Part shown: piece after piece, positions 7,023 through 7,872 of the stretch | How the letters are laid out: the number at the start of each line of letters is the position of its first letter | Numbering within the stretch: position 1 is the first letter of the stretch | Assembly (NCBI GenBank): GCA_017646225.1 | Contig: JAGCMZ010000057.1 | Coordinates: 1-7,872 of the forward strand | DNA length: 7,872 bases | From: Paludibacteraceae bacterium | GTDB taxonomy: Bacteria > Bacteroidota > Bacteroidia > Bacteroidales > Paludibacteraceae | Direction: 5' to 3' | Notes under the pieces: model-generated | Told to the model about the DNA's origin: nothing | The model's database searches: none | Seen by the model: the letters and a program-made list of their open reading frames with translations, nothing else | Position numbers and translations under genes: made by a program

Positions 7023-7872
7023 AACGCATTTATTTTTGTTTGTGCATGCTAGTCATCTATGCTGTGGCGCATGCTCATCCTATCTTTTACATCAATCATA
7101 CCCAACAATTGGCTTTGCAATTCCCCGCAGAAATTAAGTACGTGGATGTGGGAAGTGCCACCATCGAGGTACATCAACTCTCCGATGCACGCAGTTTAAC
7201 CCTACGTGCTAGGCAAAAGAACTGTGCCAATAGTACCTTGTCGGTGGTTACAGCTAACGGCAAATACTATTTGTATACCCTGGCGTATGCTCAAGAGTTG
7301 CCTTTCTTGGGGTATCAAATAGACAAAGGACCTTTACCATCGCCTTTTGTGGGCATTGGACAAGCCAAAACCACTCATTTTATAGCGCCTTACCCCATTG
7401 CCGATTGGTCAGTTGCGCCCGATACCATTCTTTCTGCCTATGCCGATGGCATTCAAAACATGGTTCGTGTTAAGGCGAGTCGACCCTATAAAAGCCAGGG
7501 GTCGGTTGTTTTGTTGGGGGCAGGCGGAAATATGTTTACCTACCGACTGTGCTACAACGATACCCTTCCGCAACTATCGGTACAATTGGGCGATTCCTTG
7601 TCGAAAGAGGCCCTGTTTACGTCGAATCCAGTAAATGTAAGTTATTTGCAAAATGTAGGCAGCCAAGTGTTGCAGCAACCCTATTTGATGAATCATTTGG
7701 GAGTAGTAGAACACAAAATGCAGTTTGCGGTAGTAGGCATTTACAGCCATCAGGATTGGCTGATTTTCCGCTTGCAAGTTCACAATCGCAACAACATCGA
7801 TTACGATATCGATTTTATAAAGGGATACATTATCGACAAAAAAGGGAGCAAACATACGGCTCTGCAAGAAAC
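7019..7872 (+). CDS. traN: TraN (DUF4138), VirB9-like; 3' end cut by the window
   Basis: Starts at the ATG overlapping the traM stop and stays open to the window edge: 284 complete codons plus two bases, with no stop. Residues 1-19 form a signal peptide ending in A-H-A. The stretch GIYSHQDWLIFRLQVHN (240-256) followed by DYDIDFIKGYIIDKK (261-275) and TALQE is the hallmark of Bacteroidota TraN. Upstream, two segments resemble each other and the single N-terminal beta domain of typical TraN: residues 29-90 (FPAEIKYVDVGS ... STLSVVTANGKYYLYTLAY) and 117-180 (KTTHFIAPYPI ... YADGIQNMVRVKAS ... MFTYRLCYND). By comparison with the family, about 100 residues are probably missing at the 3' end. The protein is exported and partners TraM in the outer part of the channel. 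Confidence 0.94.
   Translation, partial: MKRIYFCLCMLVIYAVAHAHPIFYINHTQQLALQFPAEIKYVDVGSATIEVHQLSDARSLTLRARQKNCANSTLSVVTANGKYYLYTLAYAQELPFLGYQIDKGPLPSPFVGIGQAKTTHFIAPYPIADWSVAPDTILSAYADGIQNMVRVKASRPYKSQGSVVLLGAGGNMFTYRLCYNDTLPQLSVQLGDSLSKEALFTSNPVNVSYLQNVGSQVLQQPYLMNHLGVVEHKMQFAVVGIYSHQDWLIFRLQVHNRNNIDYDIDFIKGYIIDKKGSKHTALQE

Overview
The window carries the mating-pore (type IV secretion) operon of a Bacteroidota conjugative element, of the CTnDOT-like Tra family found in integrative conjugative elements and plasmids. The host phylum is inferred from the family-specific Tra proteins, a Bacteroidota-type promoter (TTG, then TAnnTTTG), and A/T-rich gene leaders without clear Shine-Dalgarno sequences. 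The window does not show whether the element is chromosomal or a plasmid: no integrase, relaxase, coupling protein or replication gene lies inside it.

Layout. Bases 1-300 are non-coding. They hold a likely promoter (166-197) framed by two inverted arrays of an 8-bp unit close to TAATCGAC, each with a short GC-rich hairpin on its outer side. A small one-helix membrane protein of 56 aa (301-471) opens the operon. A spacer follows with a third octamer array folded into a strong predicted hairpin (474-529). The transfer genes then run on the + strand almost without gaps: traE (VirB2-like, 553-861), traF (VirB3-like, 862-1182), traG (VirB4 ATPase, 1163-3646), a TraI/VirB5-position secreted coiled-coil protein (3659-4387), traJ (VirB6-like, 4394-5329), traK (VirB8-like, 5333-5953), traM (VirB10-like, 5955-7022) and traN (VirB9-like, 7019 to the window end, 3' truncated). 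From traE onward, genes overlap by up to 20 nt or are at most 12 nt apart, so one polycistronic mRNA with translational coupling is likely.

How the genes work together (family knowledge). TraE is the candidate pilin. TraF and TraG form the inner-membrane energising module. TraJ, TraK and TraM build the inner-membrane and periplasmic scaffold. TraN joins TraM in the outer part of the channel, and the TraI-position protein is a periplasmic accessory, possibly at the pilus tip.

Departures from the usual CTnDOT order: no traH between traG and traI; no traL between traK and traM, with the first 150 nt of traM sharply AT-rich at exactly that junction; a TraN that seems to carry two copies of its N-terminal beta domain; and the octamer/hairpin architecture of the leader. 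The core pore genes are a known family. The least explained parts are the repeat system around the promoter, the 56-aa gene and the TraN duplication.
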